NCBI GenBank assembly: GCA_009781175.1
Contig: WQYQ01000003.1
Span: 168,328-232,327, forward strand
Direction: 5' to 3'
Source: Betaproteobacteria bacterium
Lineage (GTDB): Bacteria; Pseudomonadota; Gammaproteobacteria; Burkholderiales; Rhodocyclaceae
Length of the DNA: 64,000 nucleotides
Positions within the stretch are counted from its first letter, which is position 1; each line of letters starts with the position of its first letter. A program made the position numbers and the translations under genes. A model generated the notes under the pieces. It had not been told where the DNA came from. It did no database searches and was given only the letters and a program-made list of their open reading frames with translations. Below are positions 8,637-17,362 of this stretch, piece after piece.

Positions 8637-9914
8637 TTGAGACTCGGGTCTTTACGACATTGGGCGGGGAGCGCTGCGGCGCTCCTCGTCTTTTTCCTGG
8701 CCGGTGCGGCAGATGCCGCGCCGCGCACGGCTGCGCCTTCCGCCGCCGCGGCGCGCAATGATCTTGACGAATTGCATCGGAAAATCCGTGCATTGCAGGC
8801 GGAAATCGAAACCGGCGAAAGCTCCCGAGATGAAGCGGTGGATGATTTGGCCGAAGTCGAAACCGCGATTTCGACCGCGCGCCGCCGCGTGCGGGAGATC
8901 ACGCGCGAGCGTCAAGGCGTCGAAACCGAGCTGCGCGAGCTTGAAGCACGCCGCGCCACGCTTGAAACAACATTGACGGCGCAGCGCAAAGCGCTCGGCG
9001 AAATGCTCTATCGCTACTATGTTTTCGGCCGCAAAGCCGGCGCGCGCCGTTTGATCGGCGGCGACGATCCGAATCAGCTTGCGCGCGATGCCTACTATCT
9101 TGCCCGGATTGCCGAAGCGCGCCATGCGGAAATCGAAAAGGCGCGCGCCACGCTTGCGGAGCATGAGCGGCTGGTCGGCGAGGTGCGGATGCGCAGCGAG
9201 AAAATCACCGCGCTCCAGCAGGAAAGCGCCGCGGCCTATGTCAAGCTTTTGTCCGAGCAGAAAAAGCGCAGCGCAGTGTTGGCGCGGATCAAAGACAGGC
9301 TGCGCAGCCAGCGCAAGGAAGTGGCCAGCCTGAAACAGAATGAAACCCGGCTTTCCCGTCTGGTGCAGGGGTTGGGAAAGTTGTCACGGTCCAAACCCGC
9401 AGCGCGGCCGCCACAGCCCGAAGTCTTGGCGCAGAGGTCTTCTGGGAGTGACGCAAGCGCTGAACGGGAGCCCGCCGTGGGGGTGGCGAATAAAGTTGCG
9501 CAAGAGAATTCCGTTGATTTGGTATTCAGTGCTTTACGCGGAAAATTGCATTGGCCGCTGCGCGGCGAACTTGTTGGCCGGTTTGGCACTCCAAGGGGCG
9601 ATAGCGGTACGCAGTGGAAAGGCGTCATGATTCGCGCGGAGAGCGGCGAGGTGCATGCCGTGGCGCCTGGACAAGTCGTTTTCGCGGACTGGCTGCGGGG
9701 TTTTGGCAACTTGATCATCCTGGATCACGGCGATGGATTCATGACAATCTACGGTAACAACGAAAGCGTGTTTAAATCGCCGGGCGAAACGGTGCGCGGC
9801 GGTGAAGCGATTGCGAGCGTCGGCAATAGCGGGGGGCGCGAGGAATCGGGCTTATACTTTGAAATCCGTCACCACGGCCAGCCGCAAGACCCTGCAAAAT
9901 GGATGGCGCGCTGA
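8637..9914 (+). CDS. envC: EnvC-like murein hydrolase activator (degenerate LytM/M23 domain)
   Basis: A 425-aa periplasmic protein using a TTG start 5 bp after gpmA, with GGGGAAGG upstream. It has a signal sequence (residues 1-25, ending GAADA), a long coiled coil (about 35-245), and a C-terminal LytM fold from HWPLRGELVGRFG onward. The zinc ligands of active M23 peptidases are missing: the HxxxD position reads KGVMIRAES, and the HxH position reads LYFEIRHHG. That is the hallmark of EnvC, which activates amidases AmiA/AmiB at the septum rather than cutting peptidoglycan itself. ctpA follows in the same direction. Confidence 0.88.
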   Translation: MRLGSLRHWAGSAAALLVFFLAGAADAAPRTAAPSAAAARNDLDELHRKIRALQAEIETGESSRDEAVDDLAEVETAISTARRRVREITRERQGVETELRELEARRATLETTLTAQRKALGEMLYRYYVFGRKAGARRLIGGDDPNQLARDAYYLARIAEARHAEIEKARATLAEHERLVGEVRMRSEKITALQQESAAAYVKLLSEQKKRSAVLARIKDRLRSQRKEVASLKQNETRLSRLVQGLGKLSRSKPAARPPQPEVLAQRSSGSDASAEREPAVGVANKVAQENSVDLVFSALRGKLHWPLRGELVGRFGTPRGDSGTQWKGVMIRAESGEVHAVAPGQVVFADWLRGFGNLIILDHGDGFMTIYGNNESVFKSPGETVRGGEAIASVGNSGGREESGLYFEIRHHGQPQDPAKWMAR

Positions 9915-9954
9915 ACCTGTTTGGATATCGGCTAATTACGATCGTTAGGACATC

Positions 9955-11391
9955 ATGGGATTTGAATCAAAAACGCGTAGCAAACTGCAACAAGCAGGGC
10001 TCGTACTGGTTGGCGTGTGCGCGGGTGTCGCAATCAGCCTGAATTACTCCGCCAATGCGAATAAAGAAGCGACGGAACCCTTGCCCGTTGAAGAGCTGCG
10101 CACGTTTGCCGAGGTGTTCAGTGCGATCAAGCAAGGCTATGTCGAGCCGGTCGAGGACAAAAAGCTGATCACGAACGCGATTAGTGGCATGCTCTCCGGG
10201 CTCGACCCACATTCGACCTATCTCGATGCGGATGCTTTCAAAGATTTGCAGGTCGGCACGCAGGGCGAATTTGGCGGCCTGGGGATCGAAGTCGGCATGG
10301 AAGATGGCTTCGTCAAGGTCATTTCGCCGATCGAAGACACGCCGGCTTTCCGCGCGGGCGTGCGTCCGGGTGATCTGATTATCAAGCTCGACGACACCCC
10401 GGTGAAGGGGATGTCGCTCAACGATGCCGTCAAGAAAATGCGCGGCAAGCCCAAGACGCAAATCAAACTGACGATTGCGCGCAAGGGCGAGATGAAGCCG
10501 ATCGAAGTGACGCTCACACGCGAAATTATCCAGGTGCAAAGCGTCAAGGCCCGCATGCTTGAGCCGGGCATCGGCTACATCCGTATCGCGCAGTTCCAGG
10601 AAAATACGGCGGCGACCTTGGCGAAAGAGCTTACACGCCTGGAAAAACAGGGCATGACAAGCATTATTCTCGATCTGCGCAACGACCCGGGTGGTTTGCT
10701 GCATGCAGCGGTTGGAGTCTCGGGCGCGTTCCTGCCGGGCAAGGCCCTGGTGGTGTCCACCGATGGGCGTACCGAGGATTCGCGGCACAAGTTCTACGCT
10801 TCGCCGGAAGATTATCTGCGCGGCGGCAAGGAAGATTATCTGAAGACGATTCCGGCGAGCGTCAAAACGATGCCAATCGTCGTGCTCGTCAATGGCGCAA
10901 CCGCTTCGGCTTCGGAAATCGTGGCCGGTGCGCTGCAAGACCACAAACGGGCGGTTGTCGTCGGCACGCAAACCTTCGGCAAGGGTTCGGTCCAGACCGT
11001 TCTGCCTTTGACAAGCAATACCGCGATCAAGCTGACGACGGCGCGCTACTTCACGCCGAGCGGCCGTTCGATCCAAGCCAAGGGCATTTCGCCGGACATC
11101 GTGGTCGAGGATACGCCGAGCGGTTCCTTCACGCGGATTCACGAAGCCGATCTTGAAAACCATCTCGAAGGCGGCGCCCAATCCGCTCCCGCCGCAACCA
11201 AGCCGACATCGAAAGCGGATGAGCCGGCCAAGGCGAAGGATGTGAAGGCTCCCAAAGAGGGCGGCAAGGATAAAGAGAAAGCCGATGTCGAAACGCCGGC
11301 AGTATTCGAACTTGGCGGCAAGAACGATTATCAGTTGGCGCAAGCGCTTAATGTTCTGAAGGGAATGCAACTCGCCCAACAGGTACGTTGA
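9955..11391 (+). CDS. ctpA: S41-family C-terminal processing peptidase (CtpA/Prc type)
   Basis: Periplasmic serine protease of 478 aa. An N-terminal hydrophobic export signal or anchor is at about residues 13-30. A PDZ domain (GGLGIEVGMEDGFVKVISP to LTIARKGEMKPIEVTL) lies in the middle. The S41 catalytic dyad is in NGATASASEIVAG (Ser318) and TFGKGSVQT (Lys343); the 25-residue spacing equals that of E. coli Tsp. The C-terminal tail is Lys/Ala/Pro-rich and low in complexity (about 400-450). It is encoded directly after envC, the usual arrangement. Its stop is followed 5 bp later by repeat copy B. Confidence 0.94.
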   Translation: MGFESKTRSKLQQAGLVLVGVCAGVAISLNYSANANKEATEPLPVEELRTFAEVFSAIKQGYVEPVEDKKLITNAISGMLSGLDPHSTYLDADAFKDLQVGTQGEFGGLGIEVGMEDGFVKVISPIEDTPAFRAGVRPGDLIIKLDDTPVKGMSLNDAVKKMRGKPKTQIKLTIARKGEMKPIEVTLTREIIQVQSVKARMLEPGIGYIRIAQFQENTAATLAKELTRLEKQGMTSIILDLRNDPGGLLHAAVGVSGAFLPGKALVVSTDGRTEDSRHKFYASPEDYLRGGKEDYLKTIPASVKTMPIVVLVNGATASASEIVAGALQDHKRAVVVGTQTFGKGSVQTVLPLTSNTAIKLTTARYFTPSGRSIQAKGISPDIVVEDTPSGSFTRIHEADLENHLEGGAQSAPAATKPTSKADEPAKAKDVKAPKEGGKDKEKADVETPAVFELGGKNDYQLAQALNVLKGMQLAQQVR

Positions 11392-11395
11392 GTTT

Positions 11396-11461
11396 CTGGC
11401 GCCGAAGGCGCCTCCGATTTGTGGCGAAGAAGCCCCAAGCTTCAGCTTGGGGCGATTCACG
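11396..11461. repeat. Mosaic palindromic repeat, copy B (half unit)
   Basis: This holds two of the three hairpins of the family: GGCGCCGAAGGCGCC and CCCCAAGCTTCAGCTTGGGG, ending in GCGATTCACG. It sits between the ctpA stop and the next gene. On the minus strand it translates as V-N-R-P-K-L-K-L-G-A-S-S-P-Q-I-G-G-A-F-G, identical in frame to the insert in RibD. The third hairpin half is absent. Confidence 0.85.
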
Positions 11462-11476
11462 GAAAGGCGGCCCTTG

Positions 11477-11923
11477 ATGCTAGAACGCGACAAAACCTAC
11501 CAACTGGCGGGGCGCCACCATGAGCTGTCAGGGGCGTCGGAGGCGCTGTATAAACGGCGCGAATTGCATTTTCGGGGTTTGCCGCCCGACCAGACTCGGC
11601 TGATGCTGTCGCAGCTAAACGCCGCGTCCGGAATAGAGGCTCACATCGCGATGGGGGGACTGCAAGTGGGCTATTCGCTTGCCGATCATTCCTTCGAGGA
11701 AATCGAGACGCTGCTTGAGCATGCGGGTTTCCCGCTGGATAGAAGCCTGTATGGCCGATTCCGGCGGGCGCTGATTCGTCATGCCGAAGCGATTCAAAGG
11801 CGCAACGCGTCTTCGCCTGCACGCTTGATCAAAGAAACCCATGCGGTTTACGTCAAAGCCTGGGAGCGTCATCCCCACGGTGATCACGACGATACTCCGC
11901 CCGATCTGCGCGAAATCCATTAA
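11477..11923 (+). CDS. Conserved-looking hypothetical protein
   Basis: I do not recognise this 148-aa protein. I start at ATG 11477 (preceded by GGAAAGG); the upstream TTG would use repeat copy B as coding sequence and is less likely. The product is soluble and Arg/His-rich, with no signal peptide or membrane segment. It contains a HHELSG...ALYKRRELHFRGLPPDQ segment and a C-terminal acidic, His-containing tail (ERHPHGDHDDTPPDL). It sits between ctpA and the MoeB-like gene, 47 bp before the latter, so may be co-transcribed with it. Confidence 0.6.
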   Translation: MLERDKTYQLAGRHHELSGASEALYKRRELHFRGLPPDQTRLMLSQLNAASGIEAHIAMGGLQVGYSLADHSFEEIETLLEHAGFPLDRSLYGRFRRALIRHAEAIQRRNASSPARLIKETHAVYVKAWERHPHGDHDDTPPDLREIH

Positions 11924-11970
11924 CGCGCTTTGTTTTAGTTTGGCGCGCAAAATGCGCGGCGCATTCACTC

Positions 11971-12726
11971 ATGGACGACAACCAGCTCCTCCGTTATTCA
12001 CGTCATATTCTCCTGCCTGAAATCGGCATCGAAGGCCAGCAGGCCATCCGCGCCGCGCGTGCGCTTGTCGTCGGCGCGGGAGGGCTCGGTTCGCCGGCAG
12101 CGATGTATCTTGCCTCCGCGGGTGTCGGCACCCTGGTTTTGGCGGATGGCGATATCGTTGATCTAACCAATCTGCAGCGCCAGATCCTGCATACGCACGA
12201 ATCGATCGGCTCGGCCAAAGCGCTGTCGGGACGCAGAACCCTGCACGCGCTCAACCCCGAAATCGAAATCATCCCGCTCGAACAGCGTCTCGACGGCGAA
12301 GCGCTTGAGGCCGAAGTGCGCAAGGCGGATGTCGTGCTCGATTGCTGCGATAACTTCGCCACGCGCCATGCGGTCAATCGCGCCTGCATTGCAGCATGTA
12401 AGCCTCTGGTTTCCGGCGCCGCGATCCGCTTCGACGGGCAGATCAGCGTGTTCGATTTACGCCGCAAGGACGTGCCGTGCTACCACTGTCTTTTCCCCGA
12501 AGGCGGCGAACTGGAGGAATTGCGTTGCGCGGTGACGGGCGTTTTCGCGCCGCTGACGGGCATCGTCGGCGCAACGCAAGCGGCGGAAGCGCTCAAACTT
12601 TTGGCGGGCTGCGGCGAACCCTTGGTCGGGCGTTTATTGCTGCTCGATGCGCTGGCGATGCGCTGGCGCGAAGTGCGCTATGCACGCGATCCGGCTTGCC
12701 CTGTTTGCAGTCATCGGTTGGCGTAA
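11971..12726 (+). CDS. moeB: HesA/MoeB/ThiF-family adenylyltransferase
   Basis: E1-like enzyme that adenylates the C-terminal glycine of a small sulfur carrier (MoaD or ThiS). It has 251 aa. The nucleotide-binding loop is VVGAGGLGSPAAMYLASAG; DLTNLQRQILH and DCCDNFATRHAVNRAC are the acceptor-binding signatures. A structural zinc site is formed by CYHC and CPVC. Whether it serves molybdopterin or thiamine cannot be decided, because no moa, moe or thi neighbours lie in the window. Its stop almost touches the convergent arsenite-transporter gene. Confidence 0.85.
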   Translation: MDDNQLLRYSRHILLPEIGIEGQQAIRAARALVVGAGGLGSPAAMYLASAGVGTLVLADGDIVDLTNLQRQILHTHESIGSAKALSGRRTLHALNPEIEIIPLEQRLDGEALEAEVRKADVVLDCCDNFATRHAVNRACIAACKPLVSGAAIRFDGQISVFDLRRKDVPCYHCLFPEGGELEELRCAVTGVFAPLTGIVGATQAAEALKLLAGCGEPLVGRLLLLDALAMRWREVRYARDPACPVCSHRLA

Positions 12727-12728
12727 AT

Positions 12729-13778
12729 TCACGCCGCGCTGAAGTGCTGTTTCTTCAGCCATAACGCCACATTCACCAGCCCGATCAGCACCGGCACTTC
12801 CACCAGCGGACCGATGACGGCCACGAACGCCTCGCCGGAATTCAAACCGAATACGGCAATCGCCACGGCAATGGCAAGCTCGAAATTATTCGAAGCGGCG
12901 GTAAAGGACAGGGTTGCCGACTGTTCGTAATTCGCCCCGACCCGCCGGGAGAGGTAAAACGAGAGCAGGAACATCACCAGGAAGTAAATCAGCAGAGGGA
13001 TGGCGACCTTCACCACATCCAGGGGAAGCTGCACGATGTATTCGCCCTTGAGGGAGAACATCACCAGAATGGTGAACAGCAAGGCCCGCAAGGTCCAGGG
13101 ACTTACGCGAGGGATAAAGACCTGCTCATACCAGTCCAGCCCTTTGACCTTGAGGCCATAGAAACGCGAGGCGACGCCGGCGAGGAAGGGAATGCCGAGA
13201 TAGATGAAAACGCTTTCGGCAATCCGCCCCATGCTGATGTTCACCACTGCCCCGGACAATCCGAGCCAGCCGGGCAGCAGGGTAATGAACACATAGGCGT
13301 AGACCGAGAAGAAAAGCACCTGAAACACGGCATTGAAGGCAACCAACCCGGCGCAATACTCCCTGTCGCCGCCGGCAAGATCATTCCAGACAATGACCAT
13401 GGCGATGCAGCGGGCAAGGCCGATAAGGATAAGGCCGACCATGTAGCTGTTGTTGCCGGACAGAAACGCAATCGCCAGCAGAAACATGAGAGTCGGGCCG
13501 ATGATCCAGTTCTGCACCAGGGAGAGGAGTAGCACCTTCCGATTGCGGAACACTTCGCCGAGCCGTTCGTATTTCACCTTTGCCAGAGGTGGATACATCA
13601 TCAGGATCAGTCCGATGGCGATGGGAATGTTGGTTGTGTCGACCTGGAAAAAATTGATGACGTTCTTTAAACCCGGCGCGGCCCATCCAAGCCCCACGCC
13701 TATGAACATGGCGAGGAATATCCACAGGGTGAGGTAACGGTCGAGGAAGGAAAGCCGTTGCAGTGTCGATTGAGTCAT
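12729..13778 (-). CDS. acr3: ACR3-type arsenite efflux permease
   Basis: Ten-TM transporter exporting As(III) (and in some members Sb(III)) driven by membrane potential. I prefer ATG at 13778 (349 aa) over the GTG at 13793, because the Shine-Dalgarno-like GAAGTGAA then lies upstream. Family residues are present: the essential Cys in [19 protein letters not shown], and the Glu in [16 protein letters not shown] near the C-terminus. It is the second gene of the arsR operon. No arsC or arsH is present in the window. Confidence 0.93.
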   Translation of the reverse strand: MTQSTLQRLSFLDRYLTLWIFLAMFIGVGLGWAAPGLKNVINFFQVDTTNIPIAIGLILMMYPPLAKVKYERLGEVFRNRKVLLLSLVQNWIIGPTLMFLLAIAFLSGNNSYMVGLILIGLARCIAMVIVWNDLAGGDREYCAGLVAFNAVFQVLFFSVYAYVFITLLPGWLGLSGAVVNISMGRIAESVFIYLGIPFLAGVASRFYGLKVKGLDWYEQVFIPRVSPWTLRALLFTILVMFSLKGEYIVQLPLDVVKVAIPLLIYFLVMFLLSFYLSRRVGANYEQSATLSFTAASNNFELAIAVAIAVFGLNSGEAFVAVIGPLVEVPVLIGLVNVALWLKKQHFSAA

Positions 13779-13802
13779 GGATGTGCATTTCACTTCTTTA
13801 GG

Positions 13803-14171
13803 TTACGGTTTCCTGTCTTCGCAACGGGATGGCAAAAATTCCGGTGCAACTCCGCTTTCAGCCCGGAAGCTTAGGCACAGCTCTGGATTGCCGGAACAGC
13901 ATTCAGTCGTCAGGTAGGCGACGGTTTCCAGCATCAGGGGGATGTTGGCCTTGTAGCGTGTGTTGCGGCCTTCGCGTTCCATGCTGGCAAGCCCGCTGTG
14001 GACGATGGTTTTCAGGTGAAAGGAAAGATTGGTCTTTGGAATGTCCAGCATCCGGGCGATTTCCCCGGCAACTAGGCCGTCCGGGGCATATTTGACCAGC
14101 AGGCGGAAGATGGAAAGCCGAGGCTCGGAGGCCAGAACTTCAAAGATGGTGGCGGCTGTTTTTGCTTCCAT
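13803..14171 (-). CDS. arsR: ArsR-family arsenic-responsive repressor
   Basis: Winged-helix repressor of 122 aa starting at ATG 14171. The recognition helix region is MLDIPKTNLSFHLKTIVHSGL. Instead of the CVC pair in the DNA-binding helix used by plasmid R773 ArsR, the only candidate As(III) ligands are three C-terminal cysteines in ECCSGNPELC. This resembles the Acidithiobacillus ferrooxidans ArsR layout. It is co-directional with acr3 (24 bp gap), with a perfect inverted repeat just upstream. Confidence 0.9.
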   Translation of the reverse strand: MEAKTAATIFEVLASEPRLSIFRLLVKYAPDGLVAGEIARMLDIPKTNLSFHLKTIVHSGLASMEREGRNTRYKANIPLMLETVAYLTTECCSGNPELCLSFRAESGVAPEFLPSRCEDRKP

Positions 14172-14181
14172 TGGATGATTA

Positions 14182-14197
14182 TTCAATAACTATTGAA
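14182..14197. promoter_or_regulatory. Predicted ArsR operator upstream of arsR-acr3
   Basis: A perfect 7-2-7 inverted repeat, TTCAATA-AC-TATTGAA, begins 11 bp upstream of the arsR ATG, with a further half-site-like AACAATA just beyond. AT-rich dyads of this size in front of arsR genes are usual ArsR/SmtB operators, so autoregulation and As(III) induction are expected. Confidence 0.75.
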
Positions 14198-14263
14198 CAA
14201 TAGCAAGGATCTCTTGCCTGAATCTTCCGCGGTTTGCAGCAAGCGAGCGCTTCGTCAGCGGCT

Positions 14264-15478
14264 TTAAACGCTGGGACGTAGGATCAGACGTAAATCCGTA
14301 CCCACGCGGTGCACCTCATGCCAAGCGAAACGCGGCACATCAGCCATGCTTTCCAGACCGCTCAAGGCGATCAGCCCGCGGGCGTCGTTGCCCATTAAGG
14401 CGGGCGCGAGGTAGAGCAGGATTTCATTGACGCATCCCGTCGCAAGCATCGCTCCGGCAAGCTTGGCGCCTGCTTCGACCATCAATTCGTTGACGCCGCG
14501 ACGGCCCAATTCGGTCAGCAGCGCGGGGAGATTGACCACGGGTTGAGCGCAAGCCCCGTCATTCATGACGGGGTCAGCGAAACAAGCGTTGTCATCAGCG
14601 CCATGGGCGCTTCCAATTTGTGGCGAGGAAACCCCAACCTCCTGGTTGGGGTGACTCACCTGTCCGTTGGCATTGGGGCACGCGAACAATTCCGCGCCTG
14701 CATTGCGTAATGCCTCGGCGCGCGGGCCGAATGCGTCCGCGCAGGCGATCAGCGCCTGACCGCCTTGCAGGATGCGCGCGCCTGGCGGGGTGCTCAGTTT
14801 CGAATCGGCAATTACGCGTAGCGGTTGGCGCGAGGTTTCGATTTCACGCACGTTGAGCTGCGGGTCGTCGGCCAGCACGGTGCCGCTGCCGGTCAGGATC
14901 GCGCAACTGCGCGCGCGCCAGCGTTGCACGTCGCGCCGTGCATCCGGGCCGGTAATCCATTTGCTCTCGCCGTTCGCGAGCGCAGTGCGGCCGTCGACGC
15001 TTGCGGCGAGTTTGAGCTGAACCCAGGGGCGGCCGGTGAGCATGCGCTGGATGAAGCCGCGGTTCAGTTCGCGCGCTTCCTGCTCCAATAAACCGCAGGC
15101 GGTGTCGATCCCCTGCGCGGCGAGGCGGGCGAGGCCGCTGCCCGCGACGCGGGGGTTCGGGTCTTGCATGGCGGCGACGACGCGCGCGACGCCGGCTTGA
15201 ATCAGCGCTTCCGTACACGGCGGCGTGCGGCCGAAGTGGCTGCAGGGTTCGAGCGTGACATAGGCCGTCGCGCCGCGTGCGCTTTCTCCCGCCATGCGCA
15301 GGGCGTGCACCTCGGCGTGCGGCTCACCCGCGCGTGCGTGCCAGCCTTCGCCGACGATTCGCTCCTCGCGCACGATGACGCAGCCGACACGCGGGTTGGG
15401 CGTGGTCGTGTACAGACCGTGCGCGGCCAATTGCAGGGCGCGCGCCATGTGGGCATGGTCGGCGGCGCTGAAATTCAT
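14264..15478 (-). CDS. ribD: Riboflavin biosynthesis deaminase/reductase RibD with in-frame repeat insertion
   Basis: Bifunctional enzyme: deaminates then reduces the pyrimidine intermediate of riboflavin synthesis. The deaminase zinc site is His54-Ala-Glu56 plus Cys79 and Cys88 in PCSHFGRTPPC. The reductase half includes KLAASVDGRTALANGESKW and MVEAGAKLAG. Total length is 404 aa against about 365 usually. The excess is residues 274-316, encoded exactly by repeat copy C, inserted between ACPNANGQ and LPALLTELGRRGVNEL. Without it the protein is 361 aa and continuous with the family. It lies 1 bp after the nrdR stop, in the glyA-nrdR-ribD order. Whether the enlarged protein is active is unknown, but the frame is intact. 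Confidence 0.95.
   Translation of the reverse strand: MNFSAADHAHMARALQLAAHGLYTTTPNPRVGCVIVREERIVGEGWHARAGEPHAEVHALRMAGESARGATAYVTLEPCSHFGRTPPCTEALIQAGVARVVAAMQDPNPRVAGSGLARLAAQGIDTACGLLEQEARELNRGFIQRMLTGRPWVQLKLAASVDGRTALANGESKWITGPDARRDVQRWRARSCAILTGSGTVLADDPQLNVREIETSRQPLRVIADSKLSTPPGARILQGGQALIACADAFGPRAEALRNAGAELFACPNANGQVSHPNQEVGVSSPQIGSAHGADDNACFADPVMNDGACAQPVVNLPALLTELGRRGVNELMVEAGAKLAGAMLATGCVNEILLYLAPALMGNDARGLIALSGLESMADVPRFAWHEVHRVGTDLRLILRPSV
14531..14659. repeat. Mosaic palindromic repeat, copy C (inside ribD, in frame)
   Basis: A full 129-bp unit with three hairpins: CCCCGTCATTCATGACGGGG, a GGCGCTTCC-flanked middle one, and CCCCAACCTCCTGGTTGGGG. It runs from ATTGACCAC to GTGACTCAC. 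In the ribD frame it encodes 43 residues without a stop, starting V-S-H-P-N and ending A-Q-P-V-V-N. Its ends in the gene strand are GTGAGT and GTCAAT, which could reflect a short target duplication. Confidence 0.93.
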
Positions 15479-15479
15479 T

Positions 15480-15959
15480 TCAACTATTGCGCGAGCGGCT
15501 TGAGGGGCGGCGCACCGATACTTCGCGAATCGCCTCGGAAAATTCCTCCGCGTCTTCGAAATTGCGATAGACCGAGGCGAAGCGGATGTAGGCTACTTTG
15601 TCGAGCCGCTTGAGTTCGCGCATCACAAGCTCGCCGATCTTGTCGGTCGTAATCTCGCGTTCTCCCAGCGAAAGCAGTCTTTCCTCAATGCGGGCGGCCG
15701 AGGCGTCCACACTTTCGGCGTTGACCGGGCGCTTGCGCAGCGCAAGCTTCATGCTTGCAAGGAGCTTTTCGCGGTCGTATTCCATGCGACTGCCGTTTTT
15801 CTTGACGACCTGCGGCATTTTCAATTCGATGCGCTCATAGGTCGTAAAACGTTTATCGCAGTGCAGGCAGCGGCGGCGGCGGCGGACGGTATCGCCTTCG
15901 TCGTTTTCGCGCGTATCGGTGACCTGTGTCGAAGGGGTGTCGCAGAACGGACATTTCAT
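15480..15959 (-). CDS. nrdR: Transcriptional repressor NrdR
   Basis: Represses ribonucleotide reductase operons in response to ATP/dATP. It has 159 aa. The zinc ribbon is [18 protein letters not shown] ... [14 protein letters not shown]; an ATP-cone domain follows ([20 protein letters not shown] to [14 protein letters not shown]). The C-terminal tail is Ser/Arg-rich. It lies between glyA and ribD, its usual place in betaproteobacteria. A likely target, nrdAB, is at 50.0 kb with a candidate box upstream. Confidence 0.96.
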   Translation of the reverse strand: MKCPFCDTPSTQVTDTRENDEGDTVRRRRRCLHCDKRFTTYERIELKMPQVVKKNGSRMEYDREKLLASMKLALRKRPVNAESVDASAARIEERLLSLGEREITTDKIGELVMRELKRLDKVAYIRFASVYRNFEDAEEFSEAIREVSVRRPSSRSRNS

Positions 15960-15985
15960 AGCGTGGATGCGCCTGGACTGGATGT

Positions 15986-16010
15986 GAAAAGGGCGCCGTA
16001 TGGCGCCCTG
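15986..16010 (-). terminator. Hairpin with T-run after glyA
   Basis: On the minus strand GGGCGCC-ATAC-GGCGCCC is followed by TTTTC, in the 87-bp gap between the glyA stop and nrdR. The stem is 7 bp and all GC except the loop; the T-run is short, so it may attenuate rather than end transcription into nrdR-ribD. Confidence 0.6.
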
Positions 16011-16046
16011 GGAAGTCTATCCGTATCCGAGTGTTACGAACAGGCT

Positions 16047-17294
16047 CTATGCACCGTATACCGGGAACTTGCGGCACAGCGCGCCGACTTCCTCGCGCAC
16101 GCGGGCCAGCGCGGCTTCGTCGTGCGGCGCTTCGAGCACATCGGCAACCAGGTGCGCGACACGTTCGGCTTCGATTTCGGTGAAGCCGCGCGTGGTGATC
16201 GCGGGGCTGCCGATCCGAATCCCGGAGGTGACGAAAGGCTTCTCGGGGTCATTGGGGATCGCGTTCTTGTTGACCGTGATATGGGCGCGCTCCAATACCG
16301 CTTCCGCTTCCTTGCCGGTGATCTTCTTGGCGCGCAGGTCGAGCAGGAATACGTGGCTCTCGGTGCGCTGCGAGACGATGCGCATGCCGCGTTCTTCGGA
16401 CAGCACGCGCGCCATGACGCGGGCGTTGGCGATGACTTGTTCCTGATAGTTGCGGAATTCCGGCGACAGCGCCTCCTTGAAGGCAGCGGCCTTGGCCGCG
16501 ATGACATGCATCAGCGGGCCGCCCTGCAGGCCGGGGAAGATGGCCGAGTTGATCGCCTTCTCGTGCTCGGCCTTCATCAAAATGATGCCGCCGCGCGGGC
16601 CGCGCAGCGTTTTGTGCGTCGTCGAGGTCACCACATCGGCGTGCGGGACCGGGTTCGGATAGAAGCCCGCCGCGACGAGACCGGCGTAGTGCGCCATATC
16701 GACCATGAAGATCGCGCCAACCGCTTTGGCGACCTTGGCGAAGCGTTCGAAATCGATGCGCAGCGAATAAGCCGAAGCGCCGGCGATGATGAGTTTCGGC
16801 TTGTGCTCATGCGCAAGGCGCTCCATCGCGGGGTAGTCGATCTCTTCTTTTTCATTCAGGCCATAGGCGACGACGTTGAACCACTTGCCGCTCATGTTCA
16901 GCGGCATGCCGTGCGTCAGGTGGCCGCCTTCGGCCAGGCTCATGCCCATGATCGTGTCGCCCGGCTTCAGGAAGGCCATCAACACGGCCTGGTTCGCTTG
17001 GGAACCGGAATTCGGCTGCACGTTCGCGGCGTCGGCGCCGAAAATCTTCTTGACGCGATCGATCGCGATCCGCTCGACGACGTCCACATACTCGCAGCCG
17101 CCGTAATAACGCTTGCCCGGATAACCCTCGGCGTATTTGTTCGTGAGCTGGGAGCCCTGCGCTTCCATGACGGGGCGGCTCACATAGTTTTCGGAGGCGA
17201 TCAGCTCGATGTGATCCTCCTGGCGGCGGTTTTCCGCCGCGACGGCGGTCCACAACTCAGGGTCGACTTGGGCAAGAGTTTGCTTCGGGAACAT
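16047..17294 (-). CDS. glyA: Serine hydroxymethyltransferase
   Basis: PLP enzyme interconverting serine and glycine with transfer of a one-carbon unit to tetrahydrofolate. It has 415 aa. Landmarks are [19 protein letters not shown] at the N-terminus, [20 protein letters not shown], the PLP lysine in [16 protein letters not shown], and [15 protein letters not shown] near the C-terminus. It is first of the glyA-nrdR-ribD group. With thyA and folA elsewhere in the window it supplies folate one-carbon units. Confidence 0.98.
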   Translation of the reverse strand: MFPKQTLAQVDPELWTAVAAENRRQEDHIELIASENYVSRPVMEAQGSQLTNKYAEGYPGKRYYGGCEYVDVVERIAIDRVKKIFGADAANVQPNSGSQANQAVLMAFLKPGDTIMGMSLAEGGHLTHGMPLNMSGKWFNVVAYGLNEKEEIDYPAMERLAHEHKPKLIIAGASAYSLRIDFERFAKVAKAVGAIFMVDMAHYAGLVAAGFYPNPVPHADVVTSTTHKTLRGPRGGIILMKAEHEKAINSAIFPGLQGGPLMHVIAAKAAAFKEALSPEFRNYQEQVIANARVMARVLSEERGMRIVSQRTESHVFLLDLRAKKITGKEAEAVLERAHITVNKNAIPNDPEKPFVTSGIRIGSPAITTRGFTEIEAERVAHLVADVLEAPHDEAALARVREEVGALCRKFPVYGA

Positions 17295-17362
17295 GGCGCT
17301 TGGTTTGGCATGGAGTCAAAACAGAAGTTTAGCATGCGCCAATTGGCTGCCTTGAAGGGTTT

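Noticed and set aside
15991..16008. GGGCGCC/GGCGCCC hairpin as another copy of the dispersed repeat
   Set aside because: Only the middle hairpin resembles the family and the flanks do not match; a glyA terminator explains it better.
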